From Chitinophagales bacterium (GTDB lineage Bacteria; Bacteroidota; Bacteroidia; Chitinophagales; Chitinophagaceae), in the NCBI GenBank assembly GCA_017303835.1, contig JAFLBI010000001.1, positions 62,001 to 126,000 of the forward strand: a DNA stretch of 64,000 bases, written 5' to 3'. Both the position numbers and the translations under genes were made by a program. The stretch's first letter is position 1, and the number at the start of each line of letters is the position of its first letter. A model generated the notes under the pieces. The model was not told the DNA's origin and searched no databases. It saw nothing but the letters and a program-made list of their open reading frames with translations. Positions 17,587-26,880 of this stretch are shown piece after piece.

Positions 17587-19779
17587 TTAGCGTAAGAAAA
17601 GCATTTCGCGATACTTAGGCAGTGTCCAGTTAGGATCATCTACCAAGAGCTCCAGCTTATCTACATGATAACGGATATCATCAAAGTATTTGCCTTTTAC
17701 ATCATCGCAATAAGCGATGGCTTTTGCTCTGGTATCTTCCAGCTTGTTGGCTACTTTTCTGGCTTCAACCATGCCATCAACTTTGCTGTATACTTGTTGA
17801 ATATGCTCGCTGATTTGCTTCAGGATAGTGAGCTGACTAGCATAGGCAGATTCTGGTAAGCCGGCTGCTTTCAAACCATTCACATTAGCCAACAACTCGT
17901 TTTGGTATTTCACAGCTGCAGGCAGGATGTGGTTAATAGCTAAGTCGCCCATCACACGAGCTTCAATCTGTACTTTCTTGATATAGTTCTCGAGTTCAAT
18001 CTCATGACGTGCTTCCAGCTCTGAATGCGTGTACACATTATTGCTTTCGAACAGATGCTTGGCTTTTTCAGTAACCATTGCATCCAAAGCAACTGGAGTA
18101 GTCTTCATATTAGGCAGGCCACGGCGCTCAGCTTCTTTATGCCACTCATCGCTATAGCCATCACCTTCGAACAATACTTTTTTGCTCTCAACAATGTATT
18201 TCTGAATCACATGCATTACGGCAATCTCTTTCTTGTCGCCCTTCTCAATCAATGCATCTACATCTTTTTTGAACTGACGCAAAGTAGCAGCCATGATGGT
18301 GTTCAGGGTTGTCATGGCATTGGCGCAGTTGGCTGAAGAACCTACTGCACGGAATTCAAACTTATTACCGGTAAAGGCAAAAGGTGAAGTTCTGTTACGG
18401 TCTGTGTTGTCCAGCATCAATTCTGGAATGCTGCGGTGCAGATCGAGTTTCAGGATGGCTTCATCCTGCTCATCGAATTTATCACCTACACGTGCTTCAA
18501 TATCAGACAATACTTTAGCGAGATACTGACCCACGAATACAGAGATAATAGCAGGAGGCGCTTCGTTGGCACCCAGACGGTGATCGTTTGGTGCAGAAGC
18601 GATAGATGCACGCATGATGTCTGCATAATCATGTACTGCTTTGATGGTGTTCACGAAGAATGTCAGGAACATCAGGTTGGTCTTAGGTGTTTTGCCTGGA
18701 GCCAACAGGTTAACACCTGTATCTGTTGCCATCGACCAGTTATTGTGCTTACCGCTACCGTTGATACCAGCGAATGGCTTCTCATGCAGCAATACTTTCA
18801 GCTTATGACGCTTAGCAACACGGCTCATTACATCCATCAACAAAGTGTTGTGGTCAACCGCAATATTCACTTCTTCGAAAATAGGCGCACACTCAAACTG
18901 TGCAGGCGCTACCTCGTTGTGGCGTGTACGCAAGGGAATACCCAGCTTGTAAGACTCTTGCTCGAAATCGCGCATGAATGCATACACGCGCTCGGGGATA
19001 GAACCAAAATAATGGTCTTCCAATTGCTGACCTTTCGCAGGGCTTGCACCAAATACGGTACGACCGCACTGTACCAGATCGGGACGAGCATTACCTAATG
19101 CTTCGTCAATCACAAAGTATTCCTGTTCCCAACCGAGGGTAGGTGTTACTTTGGTAACATTCTTATCGAAATAATGACAAACATCAACAGCTGCTTTGTT
19201 GATGGCCTCTAAGGCTTTCAATAAAGGTGCTTTGTAGTCAAGTGATTCACCTGTATAAGAAACAAAGATGGTTGGGATACACAATGTTTTACCCTGACCA
19301 ATCTCCATAATAAACATAGGAGAGGATGGATCCCATGCAGTATAGCCACGTGCTTCAAAAGTTGCACGGAGACCACCACTGGGGAATGAAGATGCATCTG
19401 GTTCCTGCTGAATCAACGCAGCACCATCAAATTCTTCGATGGCTGTACCATCACCTTTCAGTGTGAAGAAAGAATCATGTTTCTCAGCAGTAGTACCGGT
19501 AAGTGGCTGAAACCAGTGAGTGAAGTGGGTAACACCCTTGCTTTCTGCCCATGCTCTGATACCGTTGGCAATATGACTGGCCACAGCACGGTCAATTTTT
19601 TTACCACCCTTAATACTGCTCGATAAGCTTTTGTAAGCTTCATCGCTCAGGAATTCGCGGGCTGTTTTCAGGGTAAATACATTGGCACCAAAGATTCCGG
19701 TAATCTTGGTACTGCCGGCTACTTTTACCTCATTGGCATCGCTTGTGAGATTTCCAATGGCTTCGAAACGTAGAGACAT
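17587..19779 (-). CDS. glnN: Glutamine synthetase type III
   Basis: Makes glutamine from glutamate and ammonia. At 730 residues it belongs to the long GSIII class common in Bacteroidota and cyanobacteria. It shows the GSIII signature (FPSGGLRATFEARGYTAWDP, about residues 131-150), the catalytic-domain stretches GWEQEYFVID, GINGSGKHNNWSM and NRTSPFAFTGNKFEFR, and a long C-terminal helical extension. It is a single-gene unit. The upstream region carries only an imperfect -7 element (TTAATTTG on the minus strand near 19805). No PII or ammonium transporter gene is adjacent. Confidence 0.96.
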   Translation of the reverse strand: MSLRFEAIGNLTSDANEVKVAGSTKITGIFGANVFTLKTAREFLSDEAYKSLSSSIKGGKKIDRAVASHIANGIRAWAESKGVTHFTHWFQPLTGTTAEKHDSFFTLKGDGTAIEEFDGAALIQQEPDASSFPSGGLRATFEARGYTAWDPSSPMFIMEIGQGKTLCIPTIFVSYTGESLDYKAPLLKALEAINKAAVDVCHYFDKNVTKVTPTLGWEQEYFVIDEALGNARPDLVQCGRTVFGASPAKGQQLEDHYFGSIPERVYAFMRDFEQESYKLGIPLRTRHNEVAPAQFECAPIFEEVNIAVDHNTLLMDVMSRVAKRHKLKVLLHEKPFAGINGSGKHNNWSMATDTGVNLLAPGKTPKTNLMFLTFFVNTIKAVHDYADIMRASIASAPNDHRLGANEAPPAIISVFVGQYLAKVLSDIEARVGDKFDEQDEAILKLDLHRSIPELMLDNTDRNRTSPFAFTGNKFEFRAVGSSANCANAMTTLNTIMAATLRQFKKDVDALIEKGDKKEIAVMHVIQKYIVESKKVLFEGDGYSDEWHKEAERRGLPNMKTTPVALDAMVTEKAKHLFESNNVYTHSELEARHEIELENYIKKVQIEARVMGDLAINHILPAAVKYQNELLANVNGLKAAGLPESAYASQLTILKQISEHIQQVYSKVDGMVEARKVANKLEDTRAKAIAYCDDVKGKYFDDIRYHVDKLELLVDDPNWTLPKYREMLFLR

Positions 19780-19894
19780 ATAAAAATTGGTTTATTTAGG
19801 GCGCAAATTAAACCAATAAGCTGCAAATCCCGACGTTAGTTCGCCTTAAAAATCCAAAAATGGGTATGGAATGGGGAAAATTATTTACATATAA

Positions 19895-19914
19895 TTTATT
19901 TATATATAAATAAA
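19895..19914. repeat. Perfect 20-bp AT-only palindrome
   Basis: TTTATTTATATATAAATAAA is its own reverse complement. It lies between glnN and the DUF4114 gene, 15 bases beyond the latter's stop. It could be a weak A/U hairpin ending the DUF4114 transcript or a protein-binding site upstream of glnN. Confidence 0.6.
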
Positions 19915-19928
19915 ATTCAATTCAAGCC

Positions 19929-22400
19929 TTACTGCACCACCAGCTTCTTCATTTCATAACGTGTATCCTTGCCTTCCAGCTTTAAGAGTAGTACTTGTCC
20001 GCGGCAATTACTCAAGTCAAGACTAATTTGATTAGCACCTTTTGCACTAGTGAAAGCAAAGTTTCGCACAGCTCTGCCTGTGGCTGCTTCCAATACCCTT
20101 AGAGTCAGCGGTTGCGCTGTATTACTGTGGAACTTGATCAGGAATTGCGTGCCAGGGTTGGGATAAGCCTGTACAATATTGAGCTTTTCGCCAAGAATCT
20201 CTTCAAAAGTGGAAAAAGCTGCATTGTTAATCTGTGCATCAAGGTTAACCTGCTTTCCGCCTGTTTCAAAAGTGAAGACTGTCTGCAGGATATCATCAGC
20301 CTGAATCGGATTCTTTGACAGCGGTGAAGTGAACTTCGACAAATTGATGCTGTATTCCTTCAAACTGTCCTTGGCAGGTAGGGTGTAAGAATAATGATCG
20401 GTCCAGTTACTGATGGATTTCTTCACCAAAGTAATGGTTACTGGTGCATTGAACTTCCCAGTAAAAGCTATGCTCTTATAGTTACGCAAATCTTGCTCCG
20501 CTCCACCACCATTCATAATCTTATAGAGTGTAAGGTAATCGCTGGTATTGGCTTTTAACTGAATATCGCGCAGCAGTGGGAACTCACTATTGGCATATAC
20601 TCGGTTAGGGTTATTGAGCACTTTGAAATCGGTTATGGTAGTTTTTGCAGCATTATAATCCACGCCCCAAATACCATCTGATAAGTAAACAACATCTCTC
20701 GGCGTATTTGCTGTGCTGAGAATGATATTGCCTTCATGCGCATCATCAACTGTTAACTCAAGATTTGTCTTACCATTCGGATTGATGGGTACTTGAATAC
20801 TTCTGCGTACGAACTGGGCGTATTCGTTTTTGCGTTCTTCAATCTCAATTTTGGCCGTGCTTGCCGCAGACTGATTATTGATCTGCACCTGCAACTTTCC
20901 TGCTACACGCTTACCATATATCAGATAAGTAGCAGGCAGCGGTTTAGCAGCAATGCTTGTAACTGGTTTGAAGGATGAAAACTTATTCAGGATATCCAGC
21001 ATCATATCTGTTACGAGATAAGGTGCTGCAGCCCAAAGTTGATAATTATACAATGTATCGTCCCGCTCATAATCATCATTCAGCCAGTTCGATTGAATGC
21101 GGAAGCTATCACGGCCTTTGCTTGCACCTACACTGAAATGTGTTGCGAACTCAATGGCACCATTTTCCCGCTTCAATGTGTAGCGAATAAAATCAATACC
21201 CTTTAGTTTGAATAATTCCATATTCACCAGTTCAGCACCTCTTAATCTGTCGCAAATATGTTTGGTGTGGTTGTAGACAGAATCACTTGTTCTTGTAGCA
21301 AATGCAACAGCCCTGGCCTGATTGTTTTTGGTGAAATCTACCGAAATGATTTCCTTGGCATTGGTAAATGCAGTAAGGTCTGTTGGTGAACTGATGAATG
21401 CCCGGTAACCGGTATCAATCATTTGCTGTGGCATGAAATCTGCCATTGTATATGCCGGAGTGCTGTTGGGTGTTGTGGCATCTGTCTGATACAGCATTTG
21501 CTTGAGCAGCTTATTAGCCTTTAGTTCAGGTAATGCTGTATAATTAATATCACCATGTTCGCCACTTCTTGCTTTTCTATAGTTACGTAAGCCGATAATA
21601 TCTCCCAAACTCTTACTCTCCACGCCGCCGGTATTGCCGGAATAGACAATACTGCCATCTGGATATAGGTCTGGTAAATCAGGATTGGCTACACAGGTTC
21701 TTGGTTGCACAGTAGCATAGAAAAGTACATCATTGAAATCTTCATCACTGCCATATCCATCTCTGCGGATATCTTCAAAGCCAATGATGATTCTGCCTGT
21801 CTCCACATCATTGAGCATCACACTGTGCTTTTTCTTAGCAGGATCTGGTTCCGGATTGAATCTGGACTCACTATAGAGTTTCCATTTACCATCGCCCACA
21901 CCACTTGAGCCGGCCCAGCCATCTGCTATCAGTACAAAACCAATAGCTGTATTAGCCGGGAAATTGCCGAGATATACTTTATTACCCGGATTCAGTTCAC
22001 CGCCATTACCAGGTTTGGAAGCATTGGGAAAAATAATTTTTACTGCAGAAGAAGCAGGTGGCGCATTCAGTGGGCTGCCTACAGGAAATGTATAAAAACC
22101 CAGCGCATTCAGGTAGGTAGCGCCTTCATCTACAAAAGTGATCCATACATCTGCATTACATTTTGTATTCAGTGTTTGCGATAAAGTATCGGAAATGAGT
22201 CTCGGATTATAAACCGGAACTGGTCTTAATTCAGGAAGTGTATTGGTGATTCTCGTGCGAAAAGGTGCTGTGAGTACATCATCCGGTGTTACCAGATAGT
22301 TGGGTTTACCCTGACTGCTATAAGTGCCGAAATATTGATATTGCGCAAAAGCGAGGGATTGGATAAGCAAATAAATCACAACAAATAGAAGCCTTTTCAT
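19929..22400 (-). CDS. Secreted DUF4114 protein with type IX secretion sorting tail (paralogue 1)
   Basis: An 823-residue exported protein. After a signal peptide (MKRLLFVVIYLLIQSLAFAQ) comes a DUF4114 domain (about residues 80-235) ending in the acidic motif FEDIRRDGYGSDEDFNDVLF, a probable calcium-binding jelly-roll. From about residue 250 (SIVYSGNTGGVESKSLGDII) a long module begins that is shared with the two other giant proteins nearby, including YNHTKHICDRLRGAEL and WGVDYNAAKTTI. The last 80 residues form a type IX sorting domain (VQAYPNPGTQF ... KKLVVQ). The protein is probably exported and anchored or released at the surface. The start was moved inward to the signal peptide. The function of the shared module is unknown. 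Confidence 0.85.
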   Translation of the reverse strand: MKRLLFVVIYLLIQSLAFAQYQYFGTYSSQGKPNYLVTPDDVLTAPFRTRITNTLPELRPVPVYNPRLISDTLSQTLNTKCNADVWITFVDEGATYLNALGFYTFPVGSPLNAPPASSAVKIIFPNASKPGNGGELNPGNKVYLGNFPANTAIGFVLIADGWAGSSGVGDGKWKLYSESRFNPEPDPAKKKHSVMLNDVETGRIIIGFEDIRRDGYGSDEDFNDVLFYATVQPRTCVANPDLPDLYPDGSIVYSGNTGGVESKSLGDIIGLRNYRKARSGEHGDINYTALPELKANKLLKQMLYQTDATTPNSTPAYTMADFMPQQMIDTGYRAFISSPTDLTAFTNAKEIISVDFTKNNQARAVAFATRTSDSVYNHTKHICDRLRGAELVNMELFKLKGIDFIRYTLKRENGAIEFATHFSVGASKGRDSFRIQSNWLNDDYERDDTLYNYQLWAAAPYLVTDMMLDILNKFSSFKPVTSIAAKPLPATYLIYGKRVAGKLQVQINNQSAASTAKIEIEERKNEYAQFVRRSIQVPINPNGKTNLELTVDDAHEGNIILSTANTPRDVVYLSDGIWGVDYNAAKTTITDFKVLNNPNRVYANSEFPLLRDIQLKANTSDYLTLYKIMNGGGAEQDLRNYKSIAFTGKFNAPVTITLVKKSISNWTDHYSYTLPAKDSLKEYSINLSKFTSPLSKNPIQADDILQTVFTFETGGKQVNLDAQINNAAFSTFEEILGEKLNIVQAYPNPGTQFLIKFHSNTAQPLTLRVLEAATGRAVRNFAFTSAKGANQISLDLSNCRGQVLLLKLEGKDTRYEMKKLVVQ

Positions 22401-22471
22401 ATAGGGTGTTTTCAGTGATATACGGTACCTAAAATTACCGAACTTCTCATGGTCGGATGCAAACAAATACA

Positions 22472-22520
22472 GCATTAAGTTGAACTTAATGCAAAAGCCC
22501 CGAAATTTTCGGGGCTTTTG
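22472..22520 (-). terminator. Tandem hairpins after the SdrD-type gene
   Basis: Two adjacent inverted repeats: GCATTAAGTT/AACTTAATGC (22472-22492) and CAAAAGCCCCGAAA with its complement (22492-22520). The GC-rich one, ending CGGGGCTTTTG on the minus strand, is the likely terminator of the gene ending at 22539. The second, AT-rich one follows directly in the transcript direction. Confidence 0.75.
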
Positions 22521-22538
22521 TGCTCATTTGGAGAAAAA

Positions 22539-25500
22539 TTATTGCTTTTGAACCACTGTTTTGGCAGGACTGAATGTTCCTTCCGTTCCGGTGATTTGCA
22601 CAATCAGTAATTGCGGACTTGTCTTCACTTTGCTACTCATATCCACTGATACCACATTATCGCCTTTTACTGCGCTATGTTGCATCGTGTGCAGGATACG
22701 GCCAGTGCCAGATTCACGGAAGTTCATCGTAACCTGCTGATCAACTGGGCTCTTGAAGGTTACAGTAAAGCGACCGTTGTTGCTTGGGTTAGGATAGGTG
22801 CGTATTCTGGTGTCCTCTGCAGGCGTATTAACGGTAGCAGTTGTGTTTACGAAAGCAGCATTGCTGATGCTCGCATTCAGATTTGTATTCTTGTTGGCAA
22901 CTTCAAAGCTGAACAATACCTGTACAATGTCTTTAGCATTGATAGGACTGTTGATACCAGCTGACTTGAAGCTATTCAGCGTGATTTGATATTCCTTAGC
23001 TGTAGCTGATGCAGGTACAGTGATGCTGTATTGATCAGCCCAATTGGTAATTGATTTTTTCACCAGGGTGATACGAAGTGTACCGGTACCTGCAGCGGTG
23101 AAGCGGAGTGTGTTGAAAGCCGAAACATCACGTGGCATAGCACCACCATTCAACATTTTGTAAATCACCAGATAATCAGAAGTCACAGCTTTCACTGATA
23201 CATTACGCATTAATGGAGATTCCTCTTTGAAGATTCTGTTGGGATCATTCTTCACAGCGTAATTGCTGATGGTAGTAGTGCTGGAATTATAATCAATACC
23301 CCAAGCGCCATCGGCAAGGTATACCATATCTTCAAGTGAATTATTCGCAGTATACATGGAGATATTCGCTTCCAGTGCATCAGCAACAGGAACAGTAATC
23401 ACTGTTTCGCCGTTTGCAGTCATGGTGAAAGGAATGTTTCTTGTAATACTTGATGCTTGCTCGTTGTCGTTACCAGCATAAGTAAAGTAACCGCCTGTAG
23501 CTGCAGTTTTGTTTACCACTGTGAGGAACAGATTACCACCAACTCTTCTGCCAGCCTTGATATAGGCATTAGGCATATCAGGAGCAATGCTGCTGTTCAA
23601 TGGTGCATATTGCTTCAGGTTATTCAACACGCTAGTGGCCATTTCACTCAGCAGGGTGGTAGACTCAGCCCAAAGCTGGAAATTATACATCATGTCATCA
23701 CCTACAATATTCTTGCTGAACCAGTTTGACTGGATGCGAATATTGTTGCGGCTTGCAGACTGACCTGCAGTAAAGCTTACCGCATATTCTGTTTTGCCGT
23801 CTGGATTACGAATGGTATAGGCAATCAATGGAGTGTTGTTGACAGTAATTTGTTCAACAGCCAGTAATTGAGCGCCTTTCAAACGATCACAAATAGGCTT
23901 GGTGTGGTTATATACTTCACCGCTTGTTCTTGTTGCAAATGCAACTGCACGTGCAATATTGTCTTTTACATAATCAATAGCCAGCACTTCTTTCGCATTG
24001 GTAAACTGTACCAGATCTGCTGGAGTGGTATTGAAGGCAACCAGACGCAAATCAGTTAATCTGCTAGGTACCAATGCTGTTAAAGACAAAGCTTGTACAC
24101 TATTGCTGTTGGTATTACTATTCTGAGTAAGACCTCCTGCCTGCATCAGATCATTGCTGGTCCATTTGCGCAGGTTACGATAATTAGGTTCAAGCAATGA
24201 GCCGGATTTTGCTTGTGCATAAGTACGCTTGGCAATAATATTACCCAGGCTATAGCTTTCTACACCGCCACCGCCGCCAGAGCTTACACCAAATGGTTTG
24301 AAACCAAAATCACAGCTGTGGTTATTGGCACCATTGATGCCCGTTGTTACAGGTGCATCTGCGTCATCACCGTTGAGTACACCATCGTTATCAATTTCAT
24401 CGGCATCTGAACCAGAAGTATTGTTGGCAATGGTCAATTCGTTTGTACCTAAAGCTGCTTGCTTACTACCACCCTGTACTCTTGGAACACGCACAATAAA
24501 GTTGCTATTGGGTGTAAGACCAGTAATATTGTACCTGGCATTTGCAGTTGACGTTCTTGTAGGATCGCTAGAGAAATAATATTCACCATTTGCATCAGTT
24601 GTTGCTGTTGCAATTACTGAACCGCCTTTAACCAGTTCTACGTCAACACCACTGATTGGATCTTCATCTGCATCTTGTTCGCCATCGCCATCGCTATCCA
24701 TCCAAACGCGGTTACCAATCTCAATTGGTGCAGGATCACTCAGTAACACGATATCGCCTAATCCATTGGCTTTACCCCATAGATGATCTAAAAAGCCATT
24801 ATATAATTCGTATTCTGTACCAGCTAGACGGCCACCATTGATATTGCTTAATTTTTTTGTACCACCGGAGAAAAAGCGCAATGGATCCATTGCTGTATTC
24901 ATTACTTCACGCTTGCCGTGATAGTAAGCCAAGCCACCCATATGTGTTTCCTGGTGATTGTCTGTTGTACCACCTAATGTGGCAACGAAATTATCGCCAG
25001 AGAAAAACTCACCACCTCCTGGGCCTTGGCCATTACCTACACCACCATTCAAACTGCCTGAGCTACCATTGTTTTCCAATGTCCATGTGGCACCAGTCTT
25101 ATGCGCACGCAGGATATCGCCGGCCGCAATGGCATTGTATAATGTACCATCAGGTGAGAAAGTACTAGTGTTATTTGGGCTTACATTTTTGAAACCCATT
25201 TGATGTCCCCAACGGTCCATCAAACCAATGATCATCGCGCCATCTTCGCCAAATTCGATATTTGACAAGATTGGTTGAGGTAACATGGGATAATCACCGG
25301 CAATTTTGTTAGTACTAAACGATGCTGGATTTGTTTGCCATGGATACCAATTTCTGGTAAGTGGCTGCAAAGGAGCTGCGGCTCCTTTGTCTAAAATACC
25401 TCTTGTATAATTGAGAGGGAAAGTGAGTACTGGGGTGCTATTAAAAGTATTGGTAGCAGGATAAAATTCAAATACATAAGCATTCATGCCAGTATTTGAC

Positions 25501-26621
25501 ATATTTGGTAAAGGCGCATTTTCATTGGTACTTACTGCACCAACATACACTTTGCCTCTGTGAACTTTTACTGCAAATGGTCTAACAACACTATTTATTG
25601 AAACAGGTACAGAAGGTATTCCAAATTCTTGAACACCAGCAGCTGAAGGAGCAGTAGGTGTAGCACCTGTACCTAAATCAATTTTTATAAGTGTATTACT
25701 AAAAGTGTTTGTTACATACAAAAAACGCTGGTCATCGTTATCTGATAAGTCCATTGCTCCTAAACCCTGAAGCCCAACAATTGAATAAACAAATTTATCA
25801 ATACTAGGGTTAGGGTTACTTACAGATGTTAAACCACGGACAGCATCACTAACGACTGTGCCACCTAAATTGATATTATAAGGTGCTGCTTCCAGATCAA
25901 TAAATTCACTTGTAGCAGGCACCCCAGATAAATTGGTGAGGTAGATAGCACCCTTCTTACCATTCTTCAAACCAGCATGGCGCTTCACAAAAGCTGCAGC
26001 AAATAAACTCTTTGAATGGCGCTGATAGGCCAGTCCCCAAATACTACCAGTTTCATTTTTCTTTGCACTAACAGTTGGGTTAGTGGTACCTGAGTTATTG
26101 TATGGAAAAGTAAAAATAGTTGCATCTGCATTGGGTGTTTGCGATAAAACGCCTGCTGATGCAGGTAATGCTGAACTACCATTCACCATAGAAGCAACAG
26201 CTACATTAGGGTTGGTACCCTTTACATAATCCATCGGGTATTGAATACCAAAATTGGCTGTAGTAGAAGGAGCGGTATGAAACTGCGTTGCTGTTTTGTT
26301 GTTGTTACCAAAAGCTGCTGCGTAATCTACAGATTCCCAGCCGGAGAAGATCAGTCTTACTTTAGTACCAGGTGCGATTACGCCACTAGTGAAACTGAAA
26401 CTACCTGCAGCATCTGTTGCAGCTGTACCCAGAATTGTTCCGGATGCAGTATATGCTGTTACTGTGATGCCTTGTACACCTGATTCATTGAATCCTGCGC
26501 CAGTTTCGCGACTACCATTGGCATTCAAATCACGAAAAACAGATCCACTAATCTGTGCATTTGATGTAAATGCAAGCAGAAGCATGGATAAAAATGTCAG
26601 GCTGCGTAAAATTTTCCTCAT
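22539..26621 (-). CDS. Giant secreted SdrD-B/propeller protein with type IX secretion sorting tail (paralogue 2)
   Basis: A 1360-residue exported protein. It has a signal peptide (MRKILRSLTFLSMLLLAFTSNAQ), then an SdrD B-like Ig domain (SGSVFRDLNANGSRE, about 25-105), a long region with propeller-like repeats (for example SIWGLAYQRHSKSLFAAAF; about 110-625), a second SdrD-B domain with the calcium-type motif WMDSDGDGEQDADEDP (about 632-780), a glycine linker, the module shared with the two DUF4114 paralogues (about 785-1270; VESYSLGNIIAKRTY, VYNHTKPICDRLKGAQL) and a C-terminal sorting domain (RTYPNPSNNGRF). It is probably displayed on the cell surface. A seven-codon upstream extension was removed. 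The natural ligand is unknown. Confidence 0.85.
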   Translation of the reverse strand: MRKILRSLTFLSMLLLAFTSNAQISGSVFRDLNANGSRETGAGFNESGVQGITVTAYTASGTILGTAATDAAGSFSFTSGVIAPGTKVRLIFSGWESVDYAAAFGNNNKTATQFHTAPSTTANFGIQYPMDYVKGTNPNVAVASMVNGSSALPASAGVLSQTPNADATIFTFPYNNSGTTNPTVSAKKNETGSIWGLAYQRHSKSLFAAAFVKRHAGLKNGKKGAIYLTNLSGVPATSEFIDLEAAPYNINLGGTVVSDAVRGLTSVSNPNPSIDKFVYSIVGLQGLGAMDLSDNDDQRFLYVTNTFSNTLIKIDLGTGATPTAPSAAGVQEFGIPSVPVSINSVVRPFAVKVHRGKVYVGAVSTNENAPLPNMSNTGMNAYVFEFYPATNTFNSTPVLTFPLNYTRGILDKGAAAPLQPLTRNWYPWQTNPASFSTNKIAGDYPMLPQPILSNIEFGEDGAMIIGLMDRWGHQMGFKNVSPNNTSTFSPDGTLYNAIAAGDILRAHKTGATWTLENNGSSGSLNGGVGNGQGPGGGEFFSGDNFVATLGGTTDNHQETHMGGLAYYHGKREVMNTAMDPLRFFSGGTKKLSNINGGRLAGTEYELYNGFLDHLWGKANGLGDIVLLSDPAPIEIGNRVWMDSDGDGEQDADEDPISGVDVELVKGGSVIATATTDANGEYYFSSDPTRTSTANARYNITGLTPNSNFIVRVPRVQGGSKQAALGTNELTIANNTSGSDADEIDNDGVLNGDDADAPVTTGINGANNHSCDFGFKPFGVSSGGGGGVESYSLGNIIAKRTYAQAKSGSLLEPNYRNLRKWTSNDLMQAGGLTQNSNTNSNSVQALSLTALVPSRLTDLRLVAFNTTPADLVQFTNAKEVLAIDYVKDNIARAVAFATRTSGEVYNHTKPICDRLKGAQLLAVEQITVNNTPLIAYTIRNPDGKTEYAVSFTAGQSASRNNIRIQSNWFSKNIVGDDMMYNFQLWAESTTLLSEMATSVLNNLKQYAPLNSSIAPDMPNAYIKAGRRVGGNLFLTVVNKTAATGGYFTYAGNDNEQASSITRNIPFTMTANGETVITVPVADALEANISMYTANNSLEDMVYLADGAWGIDYNSSTTTISNYAVKNDPNRIFKEESPLMRNVSVKAVTSDYLVIYKMLNGGAMPRDVSAFNTLRFTAAGTGTLRITLVKKSITNWADQYSITVPASATAKEYQITLNSFKSAGINSPINAKDIVQVLFSFEVANKNTNLNASISNAAFVNTTATVNTPAEDTRIRTYPNPSNNGRFTVTFKSPVDQQVTMNFRESGTGRILHTMQHSAVKGDNVVSVDMSSKVKTSPQLLIVQITGTEGTFSPAKTVVQKQ

Positions 26622-26880
26622 ACAATATCGTTGAACAATCAATAAAAATTATCGATAATAAAATCAACGGTATTTCCAGGATTTGGGTAGGAAATTGCAG
26701 AGGATAAGGGATAGAGTAGCAGAAAATCTGCACAATAATACACGAAATCGTTAGTTTTTCCTGTATTTCGGTGTTTTTTGTGCATTAAATATCCCTTAAT
26801 ATGCACCTGAAAACGAATGGTTTCTAAAGCAATCCATGTCTACAATCACCCATAGGCAAGCAGTTTCTGAGCGTGGTAAA

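Noticed and set aside
18436-19098. 220-codon plus-strand open frame opposite glnN
   Set aside because: It lies entirely within the well-supported glutamine synthetase III gene, has Cys/His-rich composition typical of antisense reading and no family resemblance.
26622-26880. Divergent region searched for a strong promoter pair for the SdrD-type gene and the MauG-like operon
   Set aside because: Only imperfect -7 matches are seen (for example TAATTTTT on the minus strand), so no promoter is reported.
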